Counted from the first letter of the stretch, positions 8,562 through 17,273 are shown. The stretch: 64,000 nucleotides of DNA from Brumicola pallidula DSM 14239 = ACAM 615 (GCF_000428905.1 NZ_KE386814.1:301493-365492); one strand, 5' to 3'. Notes: a model not told the origin generated them from the sequence alone. Translations and numbers: made by a program.

Positions 8562-10597
8562 TGTTCTCCGACTTAGGATATGCAATTGCAGCGCTAGGCT
8601 ACTTTGCGCTGTTACTATTGCTTTTTACAGGACGTAAATCGGGTATTGCTAAATACCTTTTAGTAGCCGCAACGTTGACCACTTGCTTGTGGGCTGTGAG
8701 TAATATTAGCTTGTTGGGCTGGCAAAGCCACATCAGTCACTTCTTTACCGCTGACGCTGTTCGTCAGTGGGTGTGGGTGTTATTTCTTGCCTCTTGTTTA
8801 CGCTCTGATTTCAGCTCATTCAAAGAAATTGTTGTTCGCCCCATTACCTTATCATTATTAGTTTTGCCGACGATAGCCATTATTACTGGCGCATCGTCAA
8901 CCGTACCATACTTATGGCAATATTCACTGCACACCTTAATCGCATTGCAAATGCTCATCGTGTTGGAGTTAGTGTATCGACAGGCCGGTGAACAAAAATG
9001 GGCTTACAAACCCTTGGTATTGTACTTAGGTGCATTGAGTTTATTTGATTTTGTGACATATGCAAACGCCACTATGATTAACCAAATTGGCGAAAATTAT
9101 GTGTACGCCAGAGGTTACATATACGTAGCACTGCTGCCATTTTTGATCCTTGCTATTCGTCGCATCAGTTATTGGGGGGTTGCGATTTTTGTAAGTCGAG
9201 ACGTCGTGCTGCATAGTACCCTGTTGTTGGTTGCGGGGGGCTACCTGTTCTTGATGGCTTTGGTCGGTTATTTGGTCAAATTTTTGGGTGGCTCTTGGAG
9301 TTATCCTGTGCAGTTTGTACTTGTTGGTATATCGCTAATTTTGTTAGTCAGCTTATTTTTATCACATAATTTTCGTACCAAAATTAAAGTATTTATTACT
9401 AAGCATTTCTACGCTAATCAGTTTGATTACAGGGTTGAATGGGTAAAGTTAACCGAGGTTTTAAGTGAACAACAAGTAAGTTTGAATGAAGTTTATCAAA
9501 CCTCGCTTAACGGCATGCTGCAAGCGGTTGAATACGAAAGTGGCGTGTTACTTAAATTGAATAAAAATGGTTGGCAACAAGTCGCGAAGATCAATGCCGG
9601 AACGGGTCGTGAATATGAATTAGTGAAAATGGGGCTATTGCAGTCCTTTTTCGACCAAAAAGCGTGGATAATTGACATTGGAGAGTTGCGAGTCAAACCT
9701 CACCAATACGAAGAACTTAGCGATAAAAGCTATTTTATGGATACATTTGACTACCAGCTTATCGTTCCTATATTTAGGCAAGAAAAATTATGGGGAATGG
9801 CGCTACTGGATGCAGAAAGCGAACATGTAAAGCCACTGAACTGGGAATTAAGAGATTATATTAACGCAGTAACGGCACAGGTTTCTAACTATATTTTTCA
9901 GTTTGAAGGAGCCCAGGCATTGGCTGAAAACGCACAATTTGCTGCTTTCAGTCGCATGTCAGCCTTCGTATTACATGATCTAAAAAACGTGATGGCACAA
10001 ATTGACCTGATCCTTGCCAACGCTAAGCAACATAAATCTAATCCTGAATTTATTGATGATACGTTTGAGACACTTGAGTATACTAAAAGCCGAATGGATA
10101 ATATGCTCAAGCAATTAACCGAAAAGAAAACCACACAGGGTCAGCGACAACTACAAACCGACATTGCTCGTATTTTACACAGTGTGGTTGAGCAACGCTG
10201 TCAAAGCTTTCTGCCCTTGCCGATAGTAGATTGCAAGTCTTCACTGCTAGTGCAAATAGATGCCGAAAAATTTGCTAATGTCATGTATCATCTGATCAGT
10301 AATGCTCAGCAGGCAACGAAAGATGATGGTAGCGTTGTTATTAATGCCTCAATGACTAACATGAATGGTCACCACTATATTGTGGTCAAGATTATTGATA
10401 CAGGAGAGGGGATGTCTGCAGAGTTTATTGACACCCGACTATTTAAGCCTTTTGATACCACCAAAGGGAATGCGGGAATGGGCATCGGCGCATATGATGC
10501 TAAGAATTATATCGAAGAAACTGGCGGTATCATTGCTGTTGAAAGTGAAATTGGCCAAGGAACGGTATTTACACTAAGTATACCCGTGACGGATTAA
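8561..10597 (+). CDS. prsK: PrsK-type sensor histidine kinase (PEP-CTERM/XrtA system)
   Basis: Inner-membrane sensor kinase of 678 residues. The N-terminal third (about 1-280) is a run of hydrophobic segments. A GAF-like region follows (about 300-450). The kinase core has phospho-acceptor His472 in VLHDLKN, the N-box Asn581 in LISNAQQA, the G1 box DTGEGM (from 613), LFKPFDTTK and the G2 box GMGIG (639-643). This layout is that of PrsK, named for its association with the PEP-CTERM/exosortase protein-sorting system. It overlaps the ketosynthase stop by one base and precedes its partner gene prsR. No exosortase or exopolysaccharide gene is in the window, so the pair is an orphan here and its targets must lie elsewhere. 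Confidence 0.88.
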   Translation: MFSDLGYAIAALGYFALLLLLFTGRKSGIAKYLLVAATLTTCLWAVSNISLLGWQSHISHFFTADAVRQWVWVLFLASCLRSDFSSFKEIVVRPITLSLLVLPTIAIITGASSTVPYLWQYSLHTLIALQMLIVLELVYRQAGEQKWAYKPLVLYLGALSLFDFVTYANATMINQIGENYVYARGYIYVALLPFLILAIRRISYWGVAIFVSRDVVLHSTLLLVAGGYLFLMALVGYLVKFLGGSWSYPVQFVLVGISLILLVSLFLSHNFRTKIKVFITKHFYANQFDYRVEWVKLTEVLSEQQVSLNEVYQTSLNGMLQAVEYESGVLLKLNKNGWQQVAKINAGTGREYELVKMGLLQSFFDQKAWIIDIGELRVKPHQYEELSDKSYFMDTFDYQLIVPIFRQEKLWGMALLDAESEHVKPLNWELRDYINAVTAQVSNYIFQFEGAQALAENAQFAAFSRMSAFVLHDLKNVMAQIDLILANAKQHKSNPEFIDDTFETLEYTKSRMDNMLKQLTEKKTTQGQRQLQTDIARILHSVVEQRCQSFLPLPIVDCKSSLLVQIDAEKFANVMYHLISNAQQATKDDGSVVINASMTNMNGHHYIVVKIIDTGEGMSAEFIDTRLFKPFDTTKGNAGMGIGAYDAKNYIEETGGIIAVESEIGQGTVFTLSIPVTD

Positions 10598-10608
10598 CAC
10601 AAGGGGCT

Positions 10609-11973
10609 ATGATGGATAGAGTACTAGTAGTAGATGATGACATAGGCATTCAAAAACAACTCAAATGGGCATTGTCTGAATTTGATACTGTTTTTGCGGC
10701 AGACCGTAGCTCAGCAGTCGCTCAGCTTAGAAGATTTGAACCTGCCGTCGTTACACTTGACTTAGGCTTACCTCCGGATCCCGCTAATGCCTCTGAAGGC
10801 TTAAAAACCTTACAGGAAATTATGACATTATCGCCACGCACAAAAGTGATTGTGGTGACGGGCAATAATGAAAAAGAAAATGCGCTCAAAGCGATCAGCA
10901 TGGGTGCCTACGACTTTTATCAAAAACCCATTGATTCCGACACTATCAACATCCTCATTAAGCGTGCGTTAAATTTAGCTGAACTAGAGAACGAAAACCG
11001 GCTGTTAACGCTGTCTACCCCTTCTATGGGCCGCATTATGGGCAATAGTGAGGCTATTCAAGCTATTAGCCGCAAAGCTGAGAAAATTGCACTGACGGAT
11101 ATTACCGCCCTATTATTAGGTGAAAGTGGTACCGGTAAGGAAGTATTTGCTAGAAGTATACATGAGCATAGCACTCGCAAAACACAACCTTTTGTTGCGA
11201 TTAACTGTGCATCAATTCCTGAGAACTTACTTGAGAGTGAGTTGTTTGGATACGAAAAAGGTGCATTTACCGGAGCCAATAAGACAACGCCAGGGAAGAT
11301 CGAAACAGCGCAAGGGGGCACTTTATTTTTAGATGAAATTGGTGATATGCCCTTAGGTTTACAGGCCAAAATGCTGCGTTTCTTGCAAGAGCGAGTAATA
11401 GAGCGAGTCGGCGGAAGAAGTGAGATACCGGTGGATATTCGAGTTGTCTGCGCAACCCATCGTGACTTACAAAATATGGTTAAAGAAGAAACCTTCCGCG
11501 AAGATTTGTTTTACCGGGTAGGGGAAATTATTATTTCCATCCCACCGTTGCGTGACCGTGATGATGATGTGGTGTTACTGGCAAAAATCTTCTTGAATCA
11601 ATATAAAGAAGAATATGGAGCCAAAACCAATGGCTTTAGTGATGAAGCAATTGAGGCGATGTTAAGGCATTCTTGGCCTGGCAACATTCGTGAGTTACAA
11701 AATAAATTAAAATCAGCAGTCGTGTTGGCAGAAGGTACTGTTATTAACGCTGATGATCTGGGTTTGGTTGCAAAGGTAAAAGAATCAGAAGCTATGGTGC
11801 TGAATTTGCGTGAAGTGCGCGAGCAAGCTGAAAGCAAAGCCATTAGACGAGCCTATCATCAGTCAGAACAAAACATCTCTAAAACAGCTGAGTTGCTTGG
11901 GGTGACAAGACCAACGCTTTATTCGTTGATTGATAAATACCACTTAGAAGACTTAAAAACTAATACGCAGTGA
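10609..11973 (+). CDS. prsR: PrsR-type sigma-54-dependent response regulator
   Basis: NtrC-type activator of 454 residues. The receiver domain (about 1-125) has acidic residues in VVDDD and the phospho-acceptor Asp51 in VTLDLGLPPDP. The AAA+ domain has Walker A GESGTGKE (171-178), the sigma-54 contact loop GAFTGA (218-223) and Walker B LFLDEIGDMP. The C-terminus carries a Fis-type helix-turn-helix (about 408-446, KTAELLGVTRPTLYSLIDKY). Two ATG codons lie in tandem; the ribosome-binding site AAGGGG (10601-10606) is better spaced for the second (10612), which would shorten the protein by one residue. It follows prsK by 11 bp and presumably receives its phosphate, activating RpoN promoters. Confidence 0.9.
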   Translation: MMDRVLVVDDDIGIQKQLKWALSEFDTVFAADRSSAVAQLRRFEPAVVTLDLGLPPDPANASEGLKTLQEIMTLSPRTKVIVVTGNNEKENALKAISMGAYDFYQKPIDSDTINILIKRALNLAELENENRLLTLSTPSMGRIMGNSEAIQAISRKAEKIALTDITALLLGESGTGKEVFARSIHEHSTRKTQPFVAINCASIPENLLESELFGYEKGAFTGANKTTPGKIETAQGGTLFLDEIGDMPLGLQAKMLRFLQERVIERVGGRSEIPVDIRVVCATHRDLQNMVKEETFREDLFYRVGEIIISIPPLRDRDDDVVLLAKIFLNQYKEEYGAKTNGFSDEAIEAMLRHSWPGNIRELQNKLKSAVVLAEGTVINADDLGLVAKVKESEAMVLNLREVREQAESKAIRRAYHQSEQNISKTAELLGVTRPTLYSLIDKYHLEDLKTNTQ

Positions 11974-12004
11974 GTGTATAAACACATACCATGTTGATAA
12001 GTCG

Positions 12005-12685
12005 CTATGCATAGTGCACGCTGAATTCTGGTGATTGTGCACTATGCTGCCGAATAACATCAGAAAACAAATTGCGTAGTTCGTCTGCTGCCTTGCCCTT
12101 AGGCTCACTTTCGATGACAGATAATCCCGATGCCTCGCTATCATCGTAAATATGACGTTCATGCAAAATATCGGCTGCAATAGGAATGTCATATAAACTC
12201 GCTGTTTGCTTGGCATTGCTAATACGCGATTGTTGCTTAGGTTGCGACGGACATTGGGTAAACACAATATGCGCTTGTAATTGTTGATTCACCAGTTTGC
12301 AACTATTGACCATTTCATCTAAATGAACAAGTGTTTTTAAATCTCGACGCTTAGGGCGCATGGGTAACAGCGCAACGTGAGCTGTCGAGAGGGTTGAACG
12401 TAAAGCCAATAAATCTTGTGCACCACAATCGACAATTACAAATTGATATTGGCTGTTGTAACCTAATAAATGATTTCGAATCTTGCCATTAAGTTGCACG
12501 CAATCAATTGGTAGCGCATTCAGATTGTTGTTTCTCACTTGTGTCCAATCAGCTGTTGTTCCTTGTATATCACAGTCAACCAGCAGCACAGTTGCCACTT
12601 TCTCCACTGCCAGATAAGTAGCAAGGTTCTGTGCTATGCAACTTTTACCGCTGCCACCTTTCTCACCACCGACTAAAATTATCAT
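12005..12685 (-). CDS. Orphan ParA/MinD-family ATPase
   Basis: Cytoplasmic P-loop ATPase of 226 residues. It has the deviant Walker A KGGSGKS (9-15, with the signature Lys9), the switch motif VDCDIQG (Asp37, Asp39, Gln41) and Walker B VIVDC (Asp86). No ParB or MinE gene and no recognisable centromere-like repeat adjoins it, and the protein lacks the N-terminal DNA-binding extension of plasmid ParA. It could position a membrane or surface complex rather than segregate DNA. It is convergent with prsR (31 bp between stops) and divergent from the peroxiredoxin gene. The ATG has a good AAGGG site. Its cargo is unknown. Confidence 0.85.
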   Translation of the reverse strand: MIILVGGEKGGSGKSCIAQNLATYLAVEKVATVLLVDCDIQGTTADWTQVRNNNLNALPIDCVQLNGKIRNHLLGYNSQYQFVIVDCGAQDLLALRSTLSTAHVALLPMRPKRRDLKTLVHLDEMVNSCKLVNQQLQAHIVFTQCPSQPKQQSRISNAKQTASLYDIPIAADILHERHIYDDSEASGLSVIESEPKGKAADELRNLFSDVIRQHSAQSPEFSVHYA

Positions 12686-12858
12686 AGTTTACCCTTTCAG
12701 ATTGGTATAAAGATTACTAAGTTGTCAGCCAACCAAATTCTCCTATAGCGAATTGCATATGCGATATCAGCTAATAAAAGTTACTCTTATACTGACATTA
12801 TTGCGAATATCTATTAATATTTACGCATGTAACTCAATACCCTAAATAGAGAATTAAA

Positions 12859-13608
12859 ATGGCTCAACCAACAAGTTTACCAAATCATGAAGGCAAGCAA
12901 GTCCCCGACGTTACTTGGCCAATGAGGAGTGGAGATGACTGGAGTAAAATGTCGTCAAAAACACTCTTCGCGGGTAAAAAGGTAGTGTTATTTTCGCTTC
13001 CTGGTGCGTTTACCCCGACATGTTCATCAACTCATTTGCCACGCTACAATCAATTGGCTAGCACCTTCAAGAAGTTAGGTGTGGATGAAGTTTGTTGTAT
13101 GGCAGTTAATGATACATTTGTTATGAATGCATGGTTAGCAGATCAAGAAGCTGAAAATATTACCGTTATTCCTGATGGCAATGGTGAATTTACTGCCGGT
13201 ATGGAAATGCTGGTGGATAAAAGTGATATTGGTTTTGGCAAAAGAAGCTGGCGCTATTCGATGTTAGTAAACGATGGCATAGTAGAAAAGATGTTCATCG
13301 AACCAAACGTGCCGGGTGACCCGTTTGAAGTGTCTGACGCCGATACGATGCTTACTTACTTAGCGCCGGGAATCAAAGTGCCAGAGGACGTCTCATTGTT
13401 TACCAAGCCGAACTGTCCGTTCTGTGAAAAAGCGAAAACCTTGCTCAAAGATGCAGGCTATGAATATGAAGAAATTATATTAGGCACACAAGCCACTTTA
13501 GCCTCATTAAAGGCGGTGTCTGGTTATGATACCGTTCCACAAGTATTTATTGGCGGTAAACGGATTGGCGGAAGTGACGAGCTGGAAGCTTATCTTCAAG
13601 GTGTTTAA
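12859..13608 (+). CDS. Peroxiredoxin-glutaredoxin fusion protein
   Basis: Glutathione-dependent peroxidase of the Prx5-Grx hybrid type. The peroxiredoxin domain (about 1-165) has the peroxidatic Cys55 in PGAFTPTCSSTHLP. The C-terminal glutaredoxin domain (about 177-249) has Cys186-Pro-Phe-Cys189 in FTKPNCPFCEKAK and the cis-Pro region DTVPQVFIGG. In the known family, the glutaredoxin domain regenerates the peroxidase with glutathione. The 249-residue length is normal. The 173-bp gap separating it from the divergent ParA-like gene is A/T-rich and includes the palindrome GCATATGC. Control by OxyR (4213) is likely but not shown by a convincing full operator. Confidence 0.95.
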   Translation: MAQPTSLPNHEGKQVPDVTWPMRSGDDWSKMSSKTLFAGKKVVLFSLPGAFTPTCSSTHLPRYNQLASTFKKLGVDEVCCMAVNDTFVMNAWLADQEAENITVIPDGNGEFTAGMEMLVDKSDIGFGKRSWRYSMLVNDGIVEKMFIEPNVPGDPFEVSDADTMLTYLAPGIKVPEDVSLFTKPNCPFCEKAKTLLKDAGYEYEEIILGTQATLASLKAVSGYDTVPQVFIGGKRIGGSDELEAYLQGV

Positions 13609-13641
13609 GTAAACCAAATCATAAGAAATACATAGAGTACA

Positions 13642-13678
13642 AAGGCACATGTTGAAAAACAGTGCTTTTTTGTTTTTG
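13642..13678 (+). terminator. Likely terminator after the peroxiredoxin gene
   Basis: An imperfect hairpin (AAGGCACATGTT pairing with AACAGTGCTT around a GAAA loop, with bulges) is followed by two T runs. It lies about 35 bp after the stop codon. Confidence 0.65.
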
Positions 13679-13710
13679 CAAAGCATAAAATGCCGTAGAC
13701 TCGGTATTGC

Positions 13711-13806
13711 ATTGAAAAAGCAGCATTGAAAAAGCAGCATTGAAAAAGCAGCATTGAAAAAGCAGCATTGAATAAACATCATTGGTAAACATCATTGGTG
13801 AACAGC
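13711..13806. repeat. 14-bp tandem repeat, four exact plus three degenerate copies
   Basis: Four identical units ATTGAAAAAGCAGC lie at 13711-13724, 13725-13738, 13739-13752 and 13753-13766. They are followed by related units at 13767-13780, 13781-13793 and 13794-13806. The array ends 26 bp before the hydrolase start, so copy number could alter the leader of that gene. Confidence 0.95.
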
Positions 13807-13831
13807 GCTTGATTTAAAGGAACGAGAATTG

Positions 13832-14950
13832 ATGGACGGTGGTATCGCTAAAATTGCTATATTCAAACGTTTTAAAACCAGAGCCCTAGTTCCCCTTATG
13901 TTGCTTTGTGTATGGTCAGTTCAAGGTCAACAACTTGAATCAAATCGACTTGCTTTACCCCTCCAACTTTTCGAGGACTTTTCTACATTATATGAAGCCG
14001 AATTAGGCAGTGTTAGATCTTGCGAAGACAACATCGGATTGTATGAATACAAAGTGTGTTCCAGCGCACTTAGAAATGAGGGTAATTCACCTTTCATTTT
14101 ATATTCTAAAGGCCGCTCTGGCGCGAACGGTAAAAGACAAATAGCTCCTATTGTTGTGTTGTTTCATGGCTTATCAGACTCGCCTTTTTTTATTCGTTCA
14201 ATAGCGGAGCACCTTAATAACAGCGGATTCACTGTAGTTGCACCATTAATGCCTGGGAATGGAAAACGCAATGCGGCAAGCGATATGCGCGATCCTAATT
14301 TGCAACAACGCTGGTATTCGCACGTCGACAGTATCATGAGCCTTGTCCGTCCATATTCAGAAATAACCTACATTGGTGGCTTTTCAACGGGCGGTACGTT
14401 TGCTACTAGGTATCTGTTACTGCACCCCGATGAGGTTGATGGTTTGTTGCTGTTCTCTGCTGCCTTAGCCTTATCCGATAGTGCAGAAAATTTAGCTAAA
14501 ATTTGGGGTATGAAGTGGATTGCAAAAATAGTTGATGGTGATTTTGTTAGCACGGGGCCAAACCCTTACCGTTATCCAGATGTTGCCGGTTATGCCGCGT
14601 TGACGTTTGCCGATGTTATTTTTGAGGTCCGCGATTTATTAGTACAAACAACAGTTTTAAAGCCTATTTTTGTTGCGCATTCACTGGCCGACATTACTGC
14701 TCCCTACTATGGTGTTGAGGATTTACTGGAAAGGATCGAAGGTAACCATCAAGTGCTAACCATTGCGGAGTCATACGACACCTGCCACCAAGACTTGGTG
14801 ATGAGCAACATTACGATGGTGGGTTTCAAAATAGATAAAACTCAACTTAACATTAGCGAGCGCTGTGCGGTCCCGAAACCTAACCCTTTATTTAAGAATA
14901 TGATGGCGATGCTAGACTACTTTTTTGCTCAGCAGTTGCAAGGTAGTTAA
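13832..14950 (+). CDS. Exported alpha/beta hydrolase (serine esterase/lipase-like)
   Basis: The 372-residue protein begins at ATG 13832, 7 nt after AAAGGAACG; a TTG just upstream is less well placed. The N-terminus has basic residues, then a hydrophobic stretch ending near QGQQ (about 18-33), which looks like a signal peptide or anchor. The hydrolase core has the oxyanion motif FHGLSDSP (111-118), the nucleophile elbow GFSTG with Ser185, a probable acid Asp287 in HSLADITAP and His319 in DTCHQD. The substrate is unknown; esterase, lipase or lysophospholipase activity are all possible. The HEAT-repeat gene starts two bases after its stop, so the two are probably coupled. Confidence 0.82.
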   Translation: MDGGIAKIAIFKRFKTRALVPLMLLCVWSVQGQQLESNRLALPLQLFEDFSTLYEAELGSVRSCEDNIGLYEYKVCSSALRNEGNSPFILYSKGRSGANGKRQIAPIVVLFHGLSDSPFFIRSIAEHLNNSGFTVVAPLMPGNGKRNAASDMRDPNLQQRWYSHVDSIMSLVRPYSEITYIGGFSTGGTFATRYLLLHPDEVDGLLLFSAALALSDSAENLAKIWGMKWIAKIVDGDFVSTGPNPYRYPDVAGYAALTFADVIFEVRDLLVQTTVLKPIFVAHSLADITAPYYGVEDLLERIEGNHQVLTIAESYDTCHQDLVMSNITMVGFKIDKTQLNISERCAVPKPNPLFKNMMAMLDYFFAQQLQGS

Positions 14951-14952
14951 TC

Positions 14953-15804
14953 TTGGTAAAAACTCGTTTTGATTTAAAGTATGAAAATAAAAGTGAAAGC
15001 AGTGTCTCAGTCGTTGAAAGATACAGAAGCGGAATTGAGCAAAATAACTGGGACACTAACCTCGGACTTGTTCATTATCGGGGCGGTGAAGAGGAATTTC
15101 AGTTAGGAAAAACTTATTTAAACAGCCATGATCCTCTGGACCGAGGAGTAGGTGCAGATATTTTAGGCCAATTAGGTTGGCGCGATAAAACTTTTTTAGA
15201 TCTCAGTGTTAATTTATTAATATCGGCCCTTCAGGATAAGGTTGATACCGTTGTTTATTGTGCTTGTATTGCACTGGGTCACCGCTGTGATGAAAAAGCG
15301 ATTGCTCACGTCATTAAGTTTGCGCAAAGCCCCAGTACAGAAATTCGCAATGGCGTTGTCTTTGCCTTGTTAGGTCAGGAATCAACCGAGGCTATTGATG
15401 TCATGGTGTTGTTATCTTGCGATGAAGATATAGACACAAGGAATTGGGCGATGTTTGGGCTGGGTACACAAATTGCGTCTGATTCACCTGAAATCCGACA
15501 GGCACTACTCAAAGGCACGTCTGACGAAGATAGTGAGATCAGAGGAGAGGCGTTAGTAGGGCTTGCAAATAGAAAGGATAGTGGCATAGTAGAGTTACTT
15601 CTAAATGAGTGGAAAACTGTTGAAGAAGTGAGTATCTTGAGTGTAGAAGCTGCCGAAATAATAGCTAGCCCACGGCTGTATTCAACATTAATAGAGTTGG
15701 AGAAAACATTGGATCTGGAAGAAGATGTTTTTTTTGAGTTTCAATTGCAACATGCACTCGACGCTTGCAGACCGAAAATACTGAAGGTAGTTTCGGCCTT
15801 CTAA
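14953..15804 (+). CDS. HEAT-repeat protein
   Basis: Predicted soluble 283-residue protein made of repeated helical pairs of the HEAT/PBS-lyase type, visible from about residue 55 to 230. Examples are CDEKAIAHVIKFAQSP followed by STEIRNGVVFALLG, and DEDIDTRNWAMFGLG. Such repeats form scaffolds for protein binding, and no catalytic motif is seen. The TTG start at 14953 is preferred because no in-frame ATG lies nearby and AAGGTAG precedes it; it follows the hydrolase stop by two bases. There is no signal peptide, so it should be cytoplasmic, unlike its neighbours. Its partner is unknown. Confidence 0.75.
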   Translation: MVKTRFDLKYENKSESSVSVVERYRSGIEQNNWDTNLGLVHYRGGEEEFQLGKTYLNSHDPLDRGVGADILGQLGWRDKTFLDLSVNLLISALQDKVDTVVYCACIALGHRCDEKAIAHVIKFAQSPSTEIRNGVVFALLGQESTEAIDVMVLLSCDEDIDTRNWAMFGLGTQIASDSPEIRQALLKGTSDEDSEIRGEALVGLANRKDSGIVELLLNEWKTVEEVSILSVEAAEIIASPRLYSTLIELEKTLDLEEDVFFEFQLQHALDACRPKILKVVSAF

Positions 15805-15830
15805 AAGCGTTGCTAAATATAAAGGAATAT

Positions 15831-16919
15831 ATGAAAACATTTTTTGCTCGTCTCCTGCTGATTGCTGCTATCAGCCAATCAGCGATTGTCTTTGCCAACA
15901 CCGCATCTGAAAATATCATCGACTTACAACAAGATGCCGTTATTTATAAGCCTAGTAAGGTGATCCAATCATTCGACATGTCTTATCCCAGTTCAGCCAG
16001 ACGTAACAATGTTGAGGGTTACGTTGAAGTCAGTTTCGACGTTAACGAGCAGGGAAGTCCGGTCAATTTGCGTTACAATCGGATCAGCGGTCTTGAAATT
16101 TTTGAAACGCTTATAGAGAAAAATTTTGATGATTGGGAGTTTGAACCTGCAAAAGTACACGGTGTTGCGATCACCCAGAAAAATCTGCAACGCACATTTA
16201 CTTTCACATTAACAAAGCTCACCAACAAATTCCCCGAACCACTGATGCGCCGAAGCTTTGCTAATATGTATCTGAATATGCGCACATTATTGAAAGATGG
16301 GAAGTACGAAGAACTAGGTGAGATGCTGACGATCATGGATAAAGCAAACATTATTCGATTTTCTGAAAATCGTCAATTGTCTTTGGTCAAGTTTACTTAT
16401 TTGGAAAAGACCAAAGGAAGTGATCAAGATAAAATCATAGCGCTTGAAAATGCGCTTAAAGATAATCCAAGAGCTGAAAAAACCCAAAAGCTAAATAGCA
16501 AAATTAAAGCAAGCTTATTCAAATTATATGCTGAAAATAATCAATATCGTCAAGCGTTAGTTCAACACAGTGACTTAAGTGGAAGTGAGTTTAGCGAGGG
16601 CTTATTGCCTGATCTAGCCGCTACAGTAGAACAAGTGATGGCCAAGCTAACCTCAGGCGAGCCGATTGCTACGACGGTTAAAATTGATGGCACGGAACTT
16701 TTTACGCATTACTTGTCGCGCCGAGTATTCAAAATAGATATAGATAATCCGGTGAGTTTCACTGAATTGCGCTGCGGTAAATTCAATGTGCAAATACAGT
16801 ATGCCAAAAATACCTTATACCAAATGCCATTTGACTGGAACAACTGCAGATTGGTTTTGCAGGCGCCAAAAGGGAGTTTAGTCAGCGTTTCTGAAGCGGC
16901 TATTTACGACCCATTGTAA
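15831..16919 (+). CDS. Periplasmic TonB C-terminal-like protein
   Basis: The ATG at 15831 follows AAAGGA and lies 26 bp after the HEAT-protein stop; an earlier in-frame start inside that gene would lack the signal peptide position. The 362-residue product has a signal peptide (about 1-22, MKTFFARLLLIAAISQSA). A TonB C-terminal-like domain follows (about 45-125): YPSSARRNNVEGYVEVSFDV, then WEFEPAKVHGVAITQ. The remainder is helical and unrecognised. Classical TonB has an N-terminal membrane anchor and a Pro-rich spacer; neither is seen, so this is probably not an energy transducer in the usual sense. It forms a same-strand set with the hydrolase and HEAT genes. Confidence 0.78.
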   Translation: MKTFFARLLLIAAISQSAIVFANTASENIIDLQQDAVIYKPSKVIQSFDMSYPSSARRNNVEGYVEVSFDVNEQGSPVNLRYNRISGLEIFETLIEKNFDDWEFEPAKVHGVAITQKNLQRTFTFTLTKLTNKFPEPLMRRSFANMYLNMRTLLKDGKYEELGEMLTIMDKANIIRFSENRQLSLVKFTYLEKTKGSDQDKIIALENALKDNPRAEKTQKLNSKIKASLFKLYAENNQYRQALVQHSDLSGSEFSEGLLPDLAATVEQVMAKLTSGEPIATTVKIDGTELFTHYLSRRVFKIDIDNPVSFTELRCGKFNVQIQYAKNTLYQMPFDWNNCRLVLQAPKGSLVSVSEAAIYDPL

Positions 16920-16950
16920 AGGCCGACTTATAAGAAACGCACTAATGCGA

Positions 16951-17232
16951 CTAGACTTCGCTGCTTCTGTCTTTTTTATCCGGACCAGTTGACGTCTGTT
17001 CTGCCTTTTTAACGCGTATTTTACTACCATCAAGCTCAATATTATTAAGTTTGCCGATCGCAATTTTTGCTTCGCCATTTTTGGGCATTTCAACGAATGC
17101 GAAACCTTTGGATGCGCCAGTGACTTTGTCAATAACTAGAGTGCAAGATTGAACTAAGCCAATTTCAGTAAATAGAGCGCTAAGTGACTCTTGGGTGGTG
17201 GTTCTTGCTAAGTTTCGTATTATTAGTTTCAT
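16951..17232 (-). CDS. Small RRM-domain RNA-binding protein
   Basis: A 93-residue protein consisting of one RNA-recognition motif. RNP2 is LIIRNL (3-8) and RNP1 is KGFAFVEM (about 43-50). A short charged tail (QTSTGPDKKDRSSEV) follows. Bacterial proteins of this kind bind single-stranded RNA, and several are cold-induced (family knowledge). An in-frame stop lies five codons upstream of the ATG at 17232, so the start is fixed, yet no normal ribosome-binding site is seen. Instead, the bases just before the start pair with an upstream segment (see the hairpin entry). Confidence 0.9.
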   Translation of the reverse strand: MKLIIRNLARTTTQESLSALFTEIGLVQSCTLVIDKVTGASKGFAFVEMPKNGEAKIAIGKLNNIELDGSKIRVKKAEQTSTGPDKKDRSSEV

Positions 17233-17273
17233 TGAGGTACATGGTCAAAGTAATTTGTCCAATGATACCTCAA
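17232..17273 (-). promoter_or_regulatory. Inverted repeat over the start of the RRM gene
   Basis: In the minus-strand transcript, TTGAGGTA (17273-17266) is complementary to TACCTCAA (17239-17232), and the last A is the first base of the start codon. The pairing would close a stem around a 26-nt loop and place the only GAGG sequence, otherwise a ribosome-binding candidate, within the upstream arm. This suggests control of translation, possibly by the protein itself or by temperature. That role is inference. Confidence 0.45.

Noticed and set aside
12686..12858. OxyR operator upstream of the peroxiredoxin gene
   Set aside because: There are ATAG-like words and a small palindrome, but not the four correctly spaced tetranucleotides of the known OxyR site.
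13507..13782. Minus-strand frame with a Cys-Phe-rich repeated peptide
   Set aside because: The repeat peptide is the translation of the 14-bp array, and the rest is antisense to the peroxiredoxin gene.
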